A stretch of DNA of 37,492 nt from a virus: positions 1 to 37,492 of the IMG/VR virus record IMGVR_UViG_3300032046_000093. One strand, written 5' to 3'. A program made the position numbers and the translations under genes. This document shows positions 8,380 through 15,724 of the stretch, piece by piece; the stretch's first letter is position 1, and every line of letters starts with the position of its first letter. The notes beneath the pieces were generated by a model. It searched no databases. It was not told the DNA's origin and worked only from the letters and a program-made list of their open reading frames with translations.

Positions 8380-8923
8380 CCCCCGGCGCCGTCGCCAGTG
8401 CCCGCAGATCGTTCTCGTCCAGCTCGCGCAGATCGTCCGGCAAGAGATCCCCCACCATCAGCCTTTGCTTAGGCACGTAATCCCCCAGCATCTCCAGCGC
8501 TAATTTCCGGTCCGCGTGCGCACGTGGGTTCGGGTTGCTGGCCGCCTCGATCAGCGCCGCGATCACCTGCGCCCGCGCCTTCGCCAGCTGCGAGATCGTC
8601 AACGACCGGATCCGCACGTCTACCGCCGGGTTCTCTGCGCGCCACTTGCGGATCACCCGGTCGCTCGTCAACCCCAACTCCTGCGTCGCCAGCTCCCCTT
8701 GCGTCGCCGGCACGCGCCGGTCCCGCGGCTGCGAGGCCCACACGATATAGACCGCCTGCCGCCAGGCCCAGCCCTCGCCGCACAGCGCCCAGTAATCGTC
8801 CATCCACGGTGCAGCGCCGTAGCGCGCCTCGAATACCTCGCGCGCGTCGTTGCTGCGCAGTTGCGCCTCGTCCAGCGAATTCAACTCCGCTGCAAAGCCG
8901 GGTAGCGTCAATACGTCGCTCAT
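8366..8923 (-). CDS. probable terminase small subunit
   Basis: 185 residues from the ATG at 8923 (MSDVLTLPGF); an in-frame ATG 21 codons upstream lies in Pro/Arg-rich sequence with poor ribosome-site support. It is directly upstream of terL and overlaps it by 14 bp. The middle contains an HTH-like segment (QGELATQELGLTSDRVIRKWRAENP), consistent with a DNA-binding terminase small subunit of the type found ahead of Mu-like terminases (DUF1804-like). The call rests on position and the HTH-like pattern, not on a recognised full-length family. Confidence 0.6.
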   Translation of the reverse strand: MSDVLTLPGFAAELNSLDEAQLRSNDAREVFEARYGAAPWMDDYWALCGEGWAWRQAVYIVWASQPRDRRVPATQGELATQELGLTSDRVIRKWRAENPAVDVRIRSLTISQLAKARAQVIAALIEAASNPNPRAHADRKLALEMLGDYVPKQRLMVGDLLPDDLRELDENDLRALATAPGGASG

Positions 8924-9016
8924 AGCCTTAGATCGCACCCTCGAGGCTGGGGAGATGGACGGCGTGCGCGGGCGGGGGGCACACACGGCCCATCCGCCCC
9001 AGCCCCCAACGCGCGA

Positions 9017-9673
9017 TCATTCTCGTATCGCCTCCTGCAACAAGTCAAAAAACTGCGACCGCCACTTGGCTACGTCCCACCCCGGGCATACGGTACCAGC
9101 GTACCGGTCGTTGTGGCCCTTCACTTGTTCCAGCGTCACACTGAATTGAGCCATCAACCAACGCACTAGCCTCACAGTGGCTTTTAGCTGCAAGAGTGGC
9201 GGTCGCACTTTGTGGAGGTGTCCGGCCATCCCGATGGAGACGTTGACGTTGCGATGTCCTGTATGATCGTGCCAGAACCCCCACCGCAGCGGCGCACAGA
9301 GCCAGCACTGACCGGTCACGGAGACCCAATAGTGATACTCTGTGCTAGGCCGCCCCTTAGTAAAGAAATACTTCGCCGTGGCGACGGGATCGTGAGACAT
9401 CGTGTGGTGGATCGTGATCCCCTGGATCTGCACCAGTTCCCGCATCCACCAGGCAGGTGGGTCGGTCGGATGAGGATTGAGGGGCATCTGGTCGATGATG
9501 TCCACAAACGGCTCGATCCCGCTCTCTGGATCGGCAGCCAGGCGACCGGCCAGGGCTTTCAACTCATCCGCCTGCTTCGTACCCCACGCATTCGACGCCT
9601 GCATTGTCGCTCGCAGATCATCTGCGATGGCCAAAATCGCATCCACTGCCCACTGATAATTGTTATCGCCCAT
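9017..9673 (-). CDS. N-acetylmuramoyl-L-alanine amidase (endolysin, Amidase_2/PGRP fold)
   Basis: 218 residues. The Amidase_2 domain spans about 85-200: ITIHHTMSHD with zinc ligand His90, STEYHYWVSVTGQCW, NVNVSIGMAGHL, and KGHNDRYAGTVCPGWDV with His187 and Cys196, the other two expected zinc ligands. It hydrolyses the amide bond between N-acetylmuramic acid and L-alanine in peptidoglycan. The first 80 residues are helical with no recognised binding domain, and there is no signal peptide, so it needs the holin for export. Its ATG directly follows the stop of the upstream gene (TAGATG). Confidence 0.92.
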   Translation of the reverse strand: MGDNNYQWAVDAILAIADDLRATMQASNAWGTKQADELKALAGRLAADPESGIEPFVDIIDQMPLNPHPTDPPAWWMRELVQIQGITIHHTMSHDPVATAKYFFTKGRPSTEYHYWVSVTGQCWLCAPLRWGFWHDHTGHRNVNVSIGMAGHLHKVRPPLLQLKATVRLVRWLMAQFSVTLEQVKGHNDRYAGTVCPGWDVAKWRSQFFDLLQEAIRE

Positions 9674-9946
9674 CTAATGCTCCGGCAATTCCGCCAACGG
9701 CCCGGTAATCTCCTCGTCCGGGTTCAGATGATACTTGATGCACAACCGCGTGAATCGCCGCTGCCAGGCAGAGACCTGGCTCTCCAGCTCCTTGATGCGT
9801 TCACGAAGAGCCTCGATAATCTCGCGCAGCGCCTGCACTTCGTCCTTCCTGGCCGAAGCGCGCGCAGTACGCCACGAAACCACCAGGCTCCCGATGCCGG
9901 TCAAAAACCCGGCAGCGGCGACAAACCACGCAATCCCGTTGCCCAT
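9674..9946 (-). CDS. one-TM coiled-coil lysis protein (spanin- or antiholin-like)
   Basis: 90 residues from the ATG at 9946. One hydrophobic segment near the N-terminus (GIAWFVAAAGFLTGIGSLVVSW) is followed by a charged coiled coil (KDEVQALREIIEALRERIKELESQ). This layout, between a holin-like gene and the amidase, is that of an inner-membrane spanin-like or holin-partner protein. No embedded outer-membrane lipoprotein frame was seen. The stop touches the amidase start codon. Confidence 0.55.
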   Translation of the reverse strand: MGNGIAWFVAAAGFLTGIGSLVVSWRTARASARKDEVQALREIIEALRERIKELESQVSAWQRRFTRLCIKYHLNPDEEITGPLAELPEH

Positions 9947-9948
9947 CC

Positions 9949-10401
9949 CTAACCAGACTGTGGCTTCAGTACCTGCGCCATCCGCAGGCCCTTGAAGAAG
10001 ATCGGCGACGTCAGGATGGCCAGCACTACCTGTCCGATCCGGTTGAGCACATCGAAGACCATGCGCGCCGTGTCGCCGGTATAGTCCACTCCGAAAACGC
10101 CTGCCACGGCCAGGATGCCAAACAGCACGACATTGGCCAGCGTAGCCCATCGCCCGGCCTGCCCATCGGGAACGACCTTGAGCTGCTTGAGGATCTCGAT
10201 CACGACCATCACGACTGACCCCAGGCCCAGTGAGGCGATATACTCGTCTATCTTGCCCGTATCCACATCGGGCAGTGGCGGGAACTCTTCGCCCGGGATC
10301 GGCGAATCGAATGGCTGCGGCTGCTGGGCCAGCACCATGTGCGTCATTCCCAGCGCCAGCACCAGGACCACCAAAACTATAACGAACCCTCTTGCCTTCA
10401 T
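9949..10401 (-). CDS. holin-like membrane protein
   Basis: 150 residues with GAGGAGGTC upstream. Residues 1-25 form a signal-peptide-like segment (MKARGFVIVLVVLVLALGMTHMVLAQ), then a Pro/Asp-rich stretch, then three hydrophobic segments: LGLGSVVMVVIEILKQL, WATLANVVLFGILAVAGVFG and VLNRIGQVVLAILTSPIFF. It is the first gene of the lysis cassette, coded just ahead of the spanin-like and amidase genes, so it is the best holin candidate. A predicted N-out signal is unusual for class I holins and resembles SAR-type or pinholin topologies. Confidence 0.6.
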   Translation of the reverse strand: MKARGFVIVLVVLVLALGMTHMVLAQQPQPFDSPIPGEEFPPLPDVDTGKIDEYIASLGLGSVVMVVIEILKQLKVVPDGQAGRWATLANVVLFGILAVAGVFGVDYTGDTARMVFDVLNRIGQVVLAILTSPIFFKGLRMAQVLKPQSG

Positions 10402-10435
10402 CTTTTGACCTCCTCAACTGACTATGATTAGTAAC

Positions 10436-10478
10436 AAAAAAACGCGCTGGCAACCCCTTGCGGGATCACCAGCGCGCT
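10436..10478 (-). terminator. rho-independent terminator
   Basis: On the minus strand an 8-bp GC stem (CGCGCTGG, 10476-10469, pairing with CCAGCGCG, 10450-10443) with a partly paired loop is followed by seven T (10442-10436). It ends the 10511-10723 transcript and sits only 35 bp before the holin gene, leaving no room for another promoter. Confidence 0.88.
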
Positions 10479-10510
10479 TCTCTCTTGCCTACGCCGTCAA
10501 ACTATTCTCT

Positions 10511-10723
10511 TTATCGAGAAAAGGCTACCTGGCCCTCAAAGATTTCGTAGTGAACCTGAAACTCTCCCTCACCGCAGTTCAATTCGATACGCATCTTCTT
10601 GTGGCTATTAATGATGTCCATCCGCTTGACCAGATAGCGGACGACATCGGCGATGCGCCCACTGATATTGTATGTCCGCTGTCCGTCTTGGATGATCAGT
10701 TCGTCCACGGTAGCCCCCGTCAC
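10511..10723 (-). CDS. small hypothetical protein
   Basis: 70 residues from a GTG at 10723 (an in-frame GTG five codons later is an alternative). Features are VDELIIQDGQRTYNISGRIADVVRYLVKRMDIINSHKK and a basic/acidic C-terminus; no family recognised. The GTG lies 6 nt after the -10 box of a near-consensus promoter, so the transcript would be leaderless. It is bracketed by that promoter and a strong terminator, so it forms its own single-gene unit, which suggests a regulatory or early role. Confidence 0.65.
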   Translation of the reverse strand: MTGATVDELIIQDGQRTYNISGRIADVVRYLVKRMDIINSHKKMRIELNCGEGEFQVHYEIFEGQVAFSR

Positions 10724-10728
10724 AATAA

Positions 10729-10757
10729 AGTATACTCCCGCCTCCTTTATATGTCAA
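10729..10757 (-). promoter_or_regulatory. sigma70-type promoter
   Basis: Minus strand TTGACA (10757-10752), 17-bp spacer, TATACT (10734-10729). One palindrome site (10766-10778) ends 8 bp upstream of the -35 box, where an operator or activator site could act. Confidence 0.8.
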
Positions 10758-10763
10758 GTAGAA

Positions 10764-10780
10764 ATTTCTGCCGCAGAAGT
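10764..10780. repeat. palindrome site 3 (core 10766-10778)
   Basis: TTCTGCCGCAGAA flanked by AT and GT, in the intergenic gap directly after the stop of 10781-10975 and 8 bp upstream of a -35 box. Confidence 0.85.
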
Positions 10781-10975
10781 TCACTCCATACGCCAGTACG
10801 TGCTATCCCAGAGTGGCCTCGGCCCCACTTTCTCCTCAGACTCTAATTCCTGCAGGGCCTCCAGTACCAATGTTGGACTCTCATCCAATTCTATGGACAA
10901 CTCAAACAGCCCTACCGGTCGCCGCCGCAATTCTTCCAGAATTGCCTCTTTCAATTGCTGCCTGTCCATCGTCAC
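10781..10975 (-). CDS. small winged-helix-like protein
   Basis: 64 residues: MTMDRQQLKEAILEELRRRP, then VGLFELSIELDESPTLVLEALQELESEEKVG and PRPLWDSTYWRME. The pattern (helix, helix-turn-helix with 'P..V..ALQELE.EEKV', then a short beta wing) is that of a minimal winged-helix DNA-binding protein. No cysteines or enzymatic motifs. GGGAGGTGACG precedes the start. Confidence 0.6.
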   Translation of the reverse strand: MTMDRQQLKEAILEELRRRPVGLFELSIELDESPTLVLEALQELESEEKVGPRPLWDSTYWRME

Positions 10976-11000
10976 CTCCCTTCTATATCAATTATATCAC

Positions 11001-11111
11001 TCATTCCCCCAAATGCGCATCCGCACTGTGAGATACCTGGCCCAACCCCGCCAAGAGCAACCCACCTATCACGCCGACAAACAACCCCACGATCAACCCG
11101 ACCCAGAACAT
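11001..11111 (-). CDS. 36-residue single-TM protein (DUF3789-like)
   Basis: This gene is short but well supported: GAGGAGGGGCA lies before the ATG at 11111, the frame overlaps the end of the upstream gene by 19 bp, and the product is one hydrophobic helix (MFWVGLIVGLFVGVIGGLLL) followed by a polar tail QVSHSADAHLGE. Small proteins starting MFWxGLxxG with a Gly-rich TM are common in phages and mobile elements (DUF3789 pattern). Function unknown. Confidence 0.6.
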   Translation of the reverse strand: MFWVGLIVGLFVGVIGGLLLAGLGQVSHSADAHLGE

Positions 11112-11299
11112 TGCCCCTCCTCCTCCCCCTCCCACTCCAACAACTCAATGACCTCCATCGTGCGGTCCCAGTACGAGCCCGCCGCCGGCGCACGCGGCCC
11201 AAACAACAAATGAACGGCCCGCGACTTGGCTCCCCACTCTCGCCGGTGCTGCTCCCAGAACTCCCGCAACTGCTCGATGCGCTCGTCTGTAGTCGTCAT
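11093..11299 (-). CDS. small acidic hypothetical protein
   Basis: 68 residues from the ATG at 11299 (MTTTDERIEQLREFWEQHRR). The earlier in-frame ATG at 11359 would add a Gly/Arg-rich stretch of low plausibility. Helical, with RAVHLLFGPRAPAAGSYWDR in the middle and an acidic end (LLEWEGEEEGQ). No family recognised. It overlaps the next tiny TM gene. Confidence 0.55.
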   Translation of the reverse strand: MTTTDERIEQLREFWEQHRREWGAKSRAVHLLFGPRAPAAGSYWDRTMEVIELLEWEGEEEGQCSGSG

Positions 11300-11363
11300 A
11301 TCCTCACCGCTTCGCGCCTGCCCCCCACCCGAACCCCTTGAGGTGAGGGGCAGAACCAACCGG

Positions 11364-12002
11364 TCAGTACCCCACGTTTGCCCGCGTGCCTATCACCTCC
11401 TCTGCCTGCGCCTGCCCCACGGGGACGAGCGCACTCATCACCCGTGCCCGGTTGAATTCTGACTGCAGGAACAGGAACTCGGCGTCGCTGAACTGCGGCA
11501 CGTCGTCGTCCCGCAGTTGATCCAGCCGCCGGCAGGCCTGTGCAATCAGCGCATTGGCCTGATCGAACCGCTGGTGCCCCTTGTGGAGCTCACGCACCTT
11601 GAGCGCGATACCACCCTTGTAGATCTCCCAGGCATTGGCCAACCGCTGGGAGACCGGCGCCGCCGGGTGTACAATCTCCACCGCCTGGCCCCAGGCCGCG
11701 ATAGAGAATCGCGTATTGACGAACCGGCCAGTCTGTTCCAGCCACTCGACCGTGACCGGCCCCAGGTCTGCCTCAGCTAGCGCTGCCGTCGTATGCACCA
11801 GGTAGCGCGCCACCAGGTCTTTGGAGATCCCCGGCAGTGTCCGTCCCTGCGGATCCAGCAACACGGGCGGCCGGAAGATCGCCACCTCGCGTCCTTGCAC
11901 CGCCGCTGCTTCTGCCCTATCCGTATCGGGCAGATCGTACACTATAACCTTCGTACCTTGCTGTGACCGCTTCGATGACTTCCCTCGTCCTAAGAGCTTC
12001 AT
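11364..12002 (-). CDS. hypothetical protein
   Basis: 212 residues with a basic start (MKLLGRGKSSKRSQQGTK), two beta-rich segments (KVIVYDLPDTDR, EVAIFRPPVLLDPQGR), then helices including LVHTTAALAEADLGPVTVEWLEQTGRF and a C-terminal helical bundle (RFDQANALIAQACRRLDQLRDDD). No TM segments or catalytic motif seen; no family recognised. It lies between the membrane protein 12108-13040 and the small acidic gene. Confidence 0.65.
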   Translation of the reverse strand: MKLLGRGKSSKRSQQGTKVIVYDLPDTDRAEAAAVQGREVAIFRPPVLLDPQGRTLPGISKDLVARYLVHTTAALAEADLGPVTVEWLEQTGRFVNTRFSIAAWGQAVEIVHPAAPVSQRLANAWEIYKGGIALKVRELHKGHQRFDQANALIAQACRRLDQLRDDDVPQFSDAEFLFLQSEFNRARVMSALVPVGQAQAEEVIGTRANVGY

Positions 12003-12107
12003 CTGTAACCTCCATCCATGTCTACACTTGCAATATCAACAGCGTCACGTTGACGCCAGAACACCCAATGTCGTGCGTGCGTGCGTCTACGCGCCCGAAC
12101 GCACGCC

Positions 12108-13040
12108 TCACGCACCCTCCGAGGCGGGTGGGGCGGCCTCACCGTGTCCGTTCCTGCCCACGATCACCTCCAACACCCGTCGCCCCACCGCCGTCAACTC
12201 GATCCCCTGCCGGTGCTCTGAAGGATTGCGCCACGCCGCCAACCCCCGGCCCAGCATCTCATCTATGAATGCCTGGTACTCCTCCCGGCCCGATAACGGC
12301 CGTCCCTTCCCCGCCAGGCCTCGCTCCGAAATCTGCGCCCCCGTCAGAATCCACTTTGCCAACATCCGGCCCCGTATGATTGCATCTGGTCCGGTCAACA
12401 ATGTGACCGTATCCATCGCTCGCATATTGCCATTCCCACGCTCCACCACCTCCACCTGCAACCGCTCCGTCTTCACCTCAGACTCAGATCCCTTGGGTGG
12501 ATTCAACGCCTTGAAAATCCGGTTCACCTGCCAGGGCAACACCGGTCCAGGCCATGCGATTGCCGTCCGAGGCGGTACAGGGCCGCTGGGGTCCACGATC
12601 TCCACAGAGTACCGGTACATCCCGACGACCATCGGGTAGATCACCACGAACACTAAGAACCCAATCCCCCACACCTGGAGCACTCCCAGCGGGTGCGCCA
12701 GTAGCCAATGCCACACCTGCCGGGCAAGGGGGACCCCCGCGACAAGTGCAATCGCCAGCACAATGGATGCAACGATGCCAACCATCAACCAATTGCCCAC
12801 CTGCCGCCACAACCGCCAGCACACCAGCCCTCCCACCCCCAACACCCCCAGCGCCAGAATCCACTCCCGCGCCAGAATCAAGCACCCCGTCAGCGCCAGG
12901 TAGATCGCAAAGTCGCACAGCATCAAGCGCCAGATCTGCGCCCACGGCACCTTCACCTCAGCCGCGGCGTCTATCTTCTTGATCTCGATCTGCCCCGGCT
13001 GCGACCCGATCACCGTCGGCCCTTTATCGTTGTTGCCCAT
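12108..13040 (-). CDS. four-TM membrane protein with C-terminal helical domain
   Basis: 310 residues. Four hydrophobic segments lie between about 38 and 145 (LMLCDFAIYLALTGCLILA; WILALGVLGVGGLVCW; LMVGIVASIVLAIALVAGV; VLQVWGIGFLVFVVIYPMVVG). The soluble C-terminal half (about 150-310) has beta-strands, then a helical part ending in IELTAVGRRVLEVIVGRNG, reminiscent of a winged-helix repeat. It could be a membrane-tethered DNA- or partition-associated protein, because the ParA operon is directly upstream, but this is speculative. Its start overlaps the small TM gene 13024-13266. Confidence 0.65.
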   Translation of the reverse strand: MGNNDKGPTVIGSQPGQIEIKKIDAAAEVKVPWAQIWRLMLCDFAIYLALTGCLILAREWILALGVLGVGGLVCWRLWRQVGNWLMVGIVASIVLAIALVAGVPLARQVWHWLLAHPLGVLQVWGIGFLVFVVIYPMVVGMYRYSVEIVDPSGPVPPRTAIAWPGPVLPWQVNRIFKALNPPKGSESEVKTERLQVEVVERGNGNMRAMDTVTLLTGPDAIIRGRMLAKWILTGAQISERGLAGKGRPLSGREEYQAFIDEMLGRGLAAWRNPSEHRQGIELTAVGRRVLEVIVGRNGHGEAAPPASEGA

Positions 13041-13266
13041 CCGCCACTCTCCGTTCCGCCCCCGTCGGCGCTACCTGGCCGTGGCGTTCCGCCCACCCTG
13101 GCCAGCGCCGCTCGGCCAGCCCGTCCGCCAGCCACCCCAACGGCCCACCCGGTTGTAGCCAGCGCAGCACCATCCGGCCCGCCACCACGACGAAAGTGAC
13201 CGCCAGGAGCCAGACCCCACACACGGCTACAACCGCCTGGAACGTTGAAAACCCGTCACTGGACAT
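13024..13266 (-). CDS. small one-TM protein
   Basis: 80 residues. One hydrophobic segment (FQAVVAVCGVWLLAVTFVVVAGR, about 9-31) is followed by a Trp/Arg/Gly-rich soluble tail. It overlaps the start of the four-TM gene by 17 bp, so both are probably one translational unit. No family recognised. Confidence 0.55.
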   Translation of the reverse strand: MSSDGFSTFQAVVAVCGVWLLAVTFVVVAGRMVLRWLQPGGPLGWLADGLAERRWPGWAERHGQVAPTGAERRVADGQQR

Positions 13267-13317
13267 TTATACGCCTCTGCTCCAAAAATCGCTCAGAATG
13301 CCTCTCAAACCCTCTAA

Positions 13318-13377
13318 CCCCACCACTTACCCCACCACTTACCCCACCACTTACCCCACCACTTACCCCACCCTTTA
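13318..13377. repeat. 12-bp tandem direct repeats (iteron-like), five units
   Basis: Four perfect units CCCCACCACTTA (13318-13365) and a fifth degenerate unit CCCCACCCTTTA follow one another without gaps. They lie just after the RHH partner of ParA, in the only gap between the par genes and the downstream membrane genes. Arrays of short direct repeats beside ParA/RHH operons often serve as partition site (centromere) or as autorepression operator; here that role is inference. Confidence 0.85.
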
Positions 13378-13378
13378 T

Positions 13379-13397
13379 GGTGGGGTTAAACCCCACC
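13379..13397. repeat. 19-bp inverted repeat next to the iterons
   Basis: Arms GGTGGGGTT (13379-13387) and AACCCCACC (13389-13397) around one central A. The arm repeats the CCCCACC core of the 12-bp direct repeats in opposite orientation, so it is likely bound by the same protein. Confidence 0.8.
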
Positions 13398-13423
13398 CTA
13401 TCAAGGCCAAGATGACTCAGTTC

Positions 13424-13795
13424 TTACTTTTGCCCTCGTTTTTCCAACTCATTGACGAGGCTATCCACATCCTCCGGCAGCACAATCACCCAATCATATC
13501 GAGGTGACCGGCTAACTCGCCGGTGATCTTCAAAACTGATCTCACCACTCACATACTGGCGAATCACTCTGGCCACCAACAAGTTGACCACACTGGCCGG
13601 GCTGCATTCTTCTGCTTTACTGATGACCTCAATCATCTGTGCTACACGAGGATCAAGTTCAAAAGTAACCCGATGCCGGATCGCCTGTTTGCGCTGCTCT
13701 TGGGTCATCCCACGTCGCTGCTTCCGCCGATTATTGTCTCGCAGGATCGCATCCACTGCCGGATCCACTATGACCTTTTGTCGCTCCGCCATCAC
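13424..13795 (-). CDS. ribbon-helix-helix ParA-partner protein
   Basis: 123 residues from the GTG at 13795, or the ATG directly after it; the start overlaps the ParA stop. After a basic, flexible N-terminus (VDAILRDNNRRKQRRGMTQEQRKQAIR) comes a RHH core: beta strand HRVTFELDP followed by two helices (RVAQMIEVISKAEECSP, ASVVNLLVARVIRQYV). RHH proteins coded directly after ParA act as centromere-binding partners and autorepressors (ParG/omega type). The gene continues about 45 residues beyond the RHH with YDWVIVLPEDVDSLVNELEKRG. Its likely binding sites are the 12-bp repeats downstream. Confidence 0.7.
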   Translation of the reverse strand: MMAERQKVIVDPAVDAILRDNNRRKQRRGMTQEQRKQAIRHRVTFELDPRVAQMIEVISKAEECSPASVVNLLVARVIRQYVSGEISFEDHRRVSRSPRYDWVIVLPEDVDSLVNELEKRGQK

Positions 13796-14574
13796 CGACC
13801 TCCTTTATTGCCGATCTCCTGGCCCAGTCGCACCAACACCTGGCGATATCCGCCCCGCCGCTGGTTCTCGATCACGACCCCACACAATGCCCTGCAGTCA
13901 GGCGCGTACTCCCACAGTGTTTTTCCATAAGCCGGCGCTTCGCGCGCCTTGACGTCGAGCGGGATTGGCGGCCAGGACATCTTGCCGAATTGCTCTACCA
14001 GAATCTGGAGCTGTTCGGCCGATTCCTTAGTCGTGCGCTCCCAGAACGTGGGCAGGATACCCAGGAATGTTCCATATTCCTGACCAAGCTGACTCAACCT
14101 CGCTGCACTCGTCAACACATCCCGCGCGCCCACGGCCGCCAGGTAGTCGAGTGCCACCGGCACCAGGAAGCCATCACACGCCACCAAAGCGCACATCTGA
14201 AAAATGTCTACCCCCGGCGCCACGTCGAGCACCACGACGTCGTAACAATCGTACTGCTTGAGCGCATCCCGCAGCACATACTCCCGGAATGATCGCCCGA
14301 CCAACCGCTCCTGCGCTTCCATACTCGAGTGATCGCCGAGCACTACTTCCAACCGCTCACGGCCAGAACTCCGCACTGCAGGAGCCCGCTCGAACAATAG
14401 CCGGTACAGATCGCCCCGCTTCTCCAGCCCCAGCACATCGGCCACGTTTCCTTGCGCGTCCAGGTCCACGAGCAGCACCTGCGCGCCCGCAATCGCCAGC
14501 CCGTGGGCAATCGTGACGGCGCTGGTCGTTTTTCCGACTCCGCCCTTCTGGTTAATGAGTGCTAACGTATACAC
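13792..14574 (-). CDS. parA: ParA-family partition ATPase
   Basis: 260 residues from a GTG at 14574, chosen for AAGGAGGACGACG directly upstream and because the protein then starts like other ParA proteins (MYTLALINQKGGVGKTT). The frame is open further upstream but reads as low-complexity Arg/Gly sequence. Deviant Walker A KGGVGKTT at about 10-17, Walker A' VLLVDLDAQGN, Walker B DVVVLDVAPGVD. No N-terminal HTH, so it is the small (type Ib-like) form. It would move or position DNA with the RHH partner; in a phage it points to stable maintenance as an extrachromosomal prophage. Confidence 0.88.
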   Translation of the reverse strand: MYTLALINQKGGVGKTTSAVTIAHGLAIAGAQVLLVDLDAQGNVADVLGLEKRGDLYRLLFERAPAVRSSGRERLEVVLGDHSSMEAQERLVGRSFREYVLRDALKQYDCYDVVVLDVAPGVDIFQMCALVACDGFLVPVALDYLAAVGARDVLTSAARLSQLGQEYGTFLGILPTFWERTTKESAEQLQILVEQFGKMSWPPIPLDVKAREAPAYGKTLWEYAPDCRALCGVVIENQRRGGYRQVLVRLGQEIGNKGGR

Positions 14575-14630
14575 CGTCGTCCTCCTTGCTTGAGGCAGGG
14601 GGGCGAGAGCACTCCCCCCTGCCTTCTCTC

Positions 14631-15491
14631 CTACAGCCTTTCCACGTCCGCTGGCGGGACCTGGATCTTCCCGAACTCCACCTCGTGCCTCGCGCACCAT
14701 CCCGGCATCTCTGTATGCTCGCACACCTCGATCCGCTCGACCTGGTACACGTTCGCCACGCGGACCGGATGACCGCCCGAGACCGGGTACCACCAACCCT
14801 GGTGGTCACACTCGGCCGTCAGTGAATCGACGTACTCCCTCTCCACGTAACGGCCCTCGTCGTCCATCGCCAGAATGCCATAGTGTACCCGGTAAAACAC
14901 GAAGGGGTAGAACGCCGCCTTCTGCAACTCCAGCCGCCGCGCCTCCCGCTCTTCCCTGGCCGCCCGCGCCCGCACCTGGGCCTGTTCCTCCGCTTCTGCA
15001 ATTTCCACCCGGCCCTCGAGATCCCAGGGAATCTCTATTGTGCGGAAATCCTCGTCACTCTGGACCCGGTTGAGCGCAGCCACTATCCGCTGAATCCCTG
15101 CCTGCTGTGCCTGCCTGTCCTCCTCTTGAGCAGCGTAGCCATCGTCTACGTCCTTAATCCAAGTGAGGATGGCTTGCAGCACGGCTGCCGTACCATGATG
15201 AAAGTGATTCTGGCTAATGAATTCCCTGGTGCAGCCACGGTACAACAGGACCATACCACGGGGCGTGAACCTGGCATTCAGTCCACTGAGCAGATCAGCC
15301 CCCAGCGCCTCTAGCCACAGACCATGCTGATACTCACTCTGGACCGCTTCGAGGCGTTGCCTCTCCTCATTCACGGCTCTCTCCCGCTGAGCCGTGACCG
15401 CTGCCCACGCCTGCTCCTCGATCTCCACCTGCTGCCGCAGCGCCTCTATCGCCTGCGCGCTAACTTCTGCCGCAGAAACCTGTGTATCCAT
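14631..15491 (-). CDS. hypothetical protein with coiled coil and Cys/His C-terminal region
   Basis: 286 residues. Helical and coiled-coil N-terminus (VSAQAIEALRQQVEIEEQAW..., then EEQAQVRARAAREEREARRLELQ in the middle), then a beta-rich C-terminal part with ECDHQGWWYPVSGGHPVRVANV and EVCEHTEMPGWCARHEVEFG; the Cys/His spacing could bind a metal. Codons 5-9 (VSAAE) come from a TTCTGCSGCAGAA palindrome at 15465-15477. It is the third gene of the operon leading to parA and overlaps its upstream neighbour in TAATG. Family not recognised. Confidence 0.65.
   Translation of the reverse strand: MDTQVSAAEVSAQAIEALRQQVEIEEQAWAAVTAQRERAVNEERQRLEAVQSEYQHGLWLEALGADLLSGLNARFTPRGMVLLYRGCTREFISQNHFHHGTAAVLQAILTWIKDVDDGYAAQEEDRQAQQAGIQRIVAALNRVQSDEDFRTIEIPWDLEGRVEIAEAEEQAQVRARAAREEREARRLELQKAAFYPFVFYRVHYGILAMDDEGRYVEREYVDSLTAECDHQGWWYPVSGGHPVRVANVYQVERIEVCEHTEMPGWCARHEVEFGKIQVPPADVERL
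15463..15479. repeat. palindrome site 4 (core 15465-15477)
   Basis: TTCTGCCGCAGAA flanked by AC and AC, 12 bp inside the start of the 14631-15491 gene, encoding the VSAAE stretch at residues 5-9. Confidence 0.85.
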
Positions 15492-15724
15492 TACTTGTCC
15501 TCCTCTGGAAACTCAATCACGTCCAACATCGCCATCGTCGCCTGGAGAAACTGCCGCACCAGGCGCATCAGCTCGTGCACATCCGGCTCTGCCAGGCCCT
15601 TGCGGCCGTTCAGCATCGGCAGCGCCTCCGCTACGTTCTGCACCAGCGACCCTTTCCAGGCTCTCAGCGCCTGGTCGTTCCGGCGCAGCCGCCGCACCTC
15701 AGCCGACGAGATCTTGACGCCCAT
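15491..15724 (-). CDS. small helical hypothetical protein
   Basis: 77 residues, all helical: MGVKISSAEVRRLRRNDQAL, LVQNVAEALPMLNGRKG, DVHELMRLVRQFLQATMAML, acidic end IEFPEEDK. The start ISSAEV echoes the ISAAEV peptide encoded by the palindromes elsewhere, but the DNA here does not carry the palindrome. Overlaps upstream and downstream genes. No family recognised. Confidence 0.6.
   Translation of the reverse strand: MGVKISSAEVRRLRRNDQALRAWKGSLVQNVAEALPMLNGRKGLAEPDVHELMRLVRQFLQATMAMLDVIEFPEEDK

Noticed and set aside
13792-14796. Longer ParA with a 74-residue N-terminal extension
   Set aside because: The extension is low-complexity Arg/Gly sequence lacking an HTH, and a strong ribosome site sits at the GTG at 14574.
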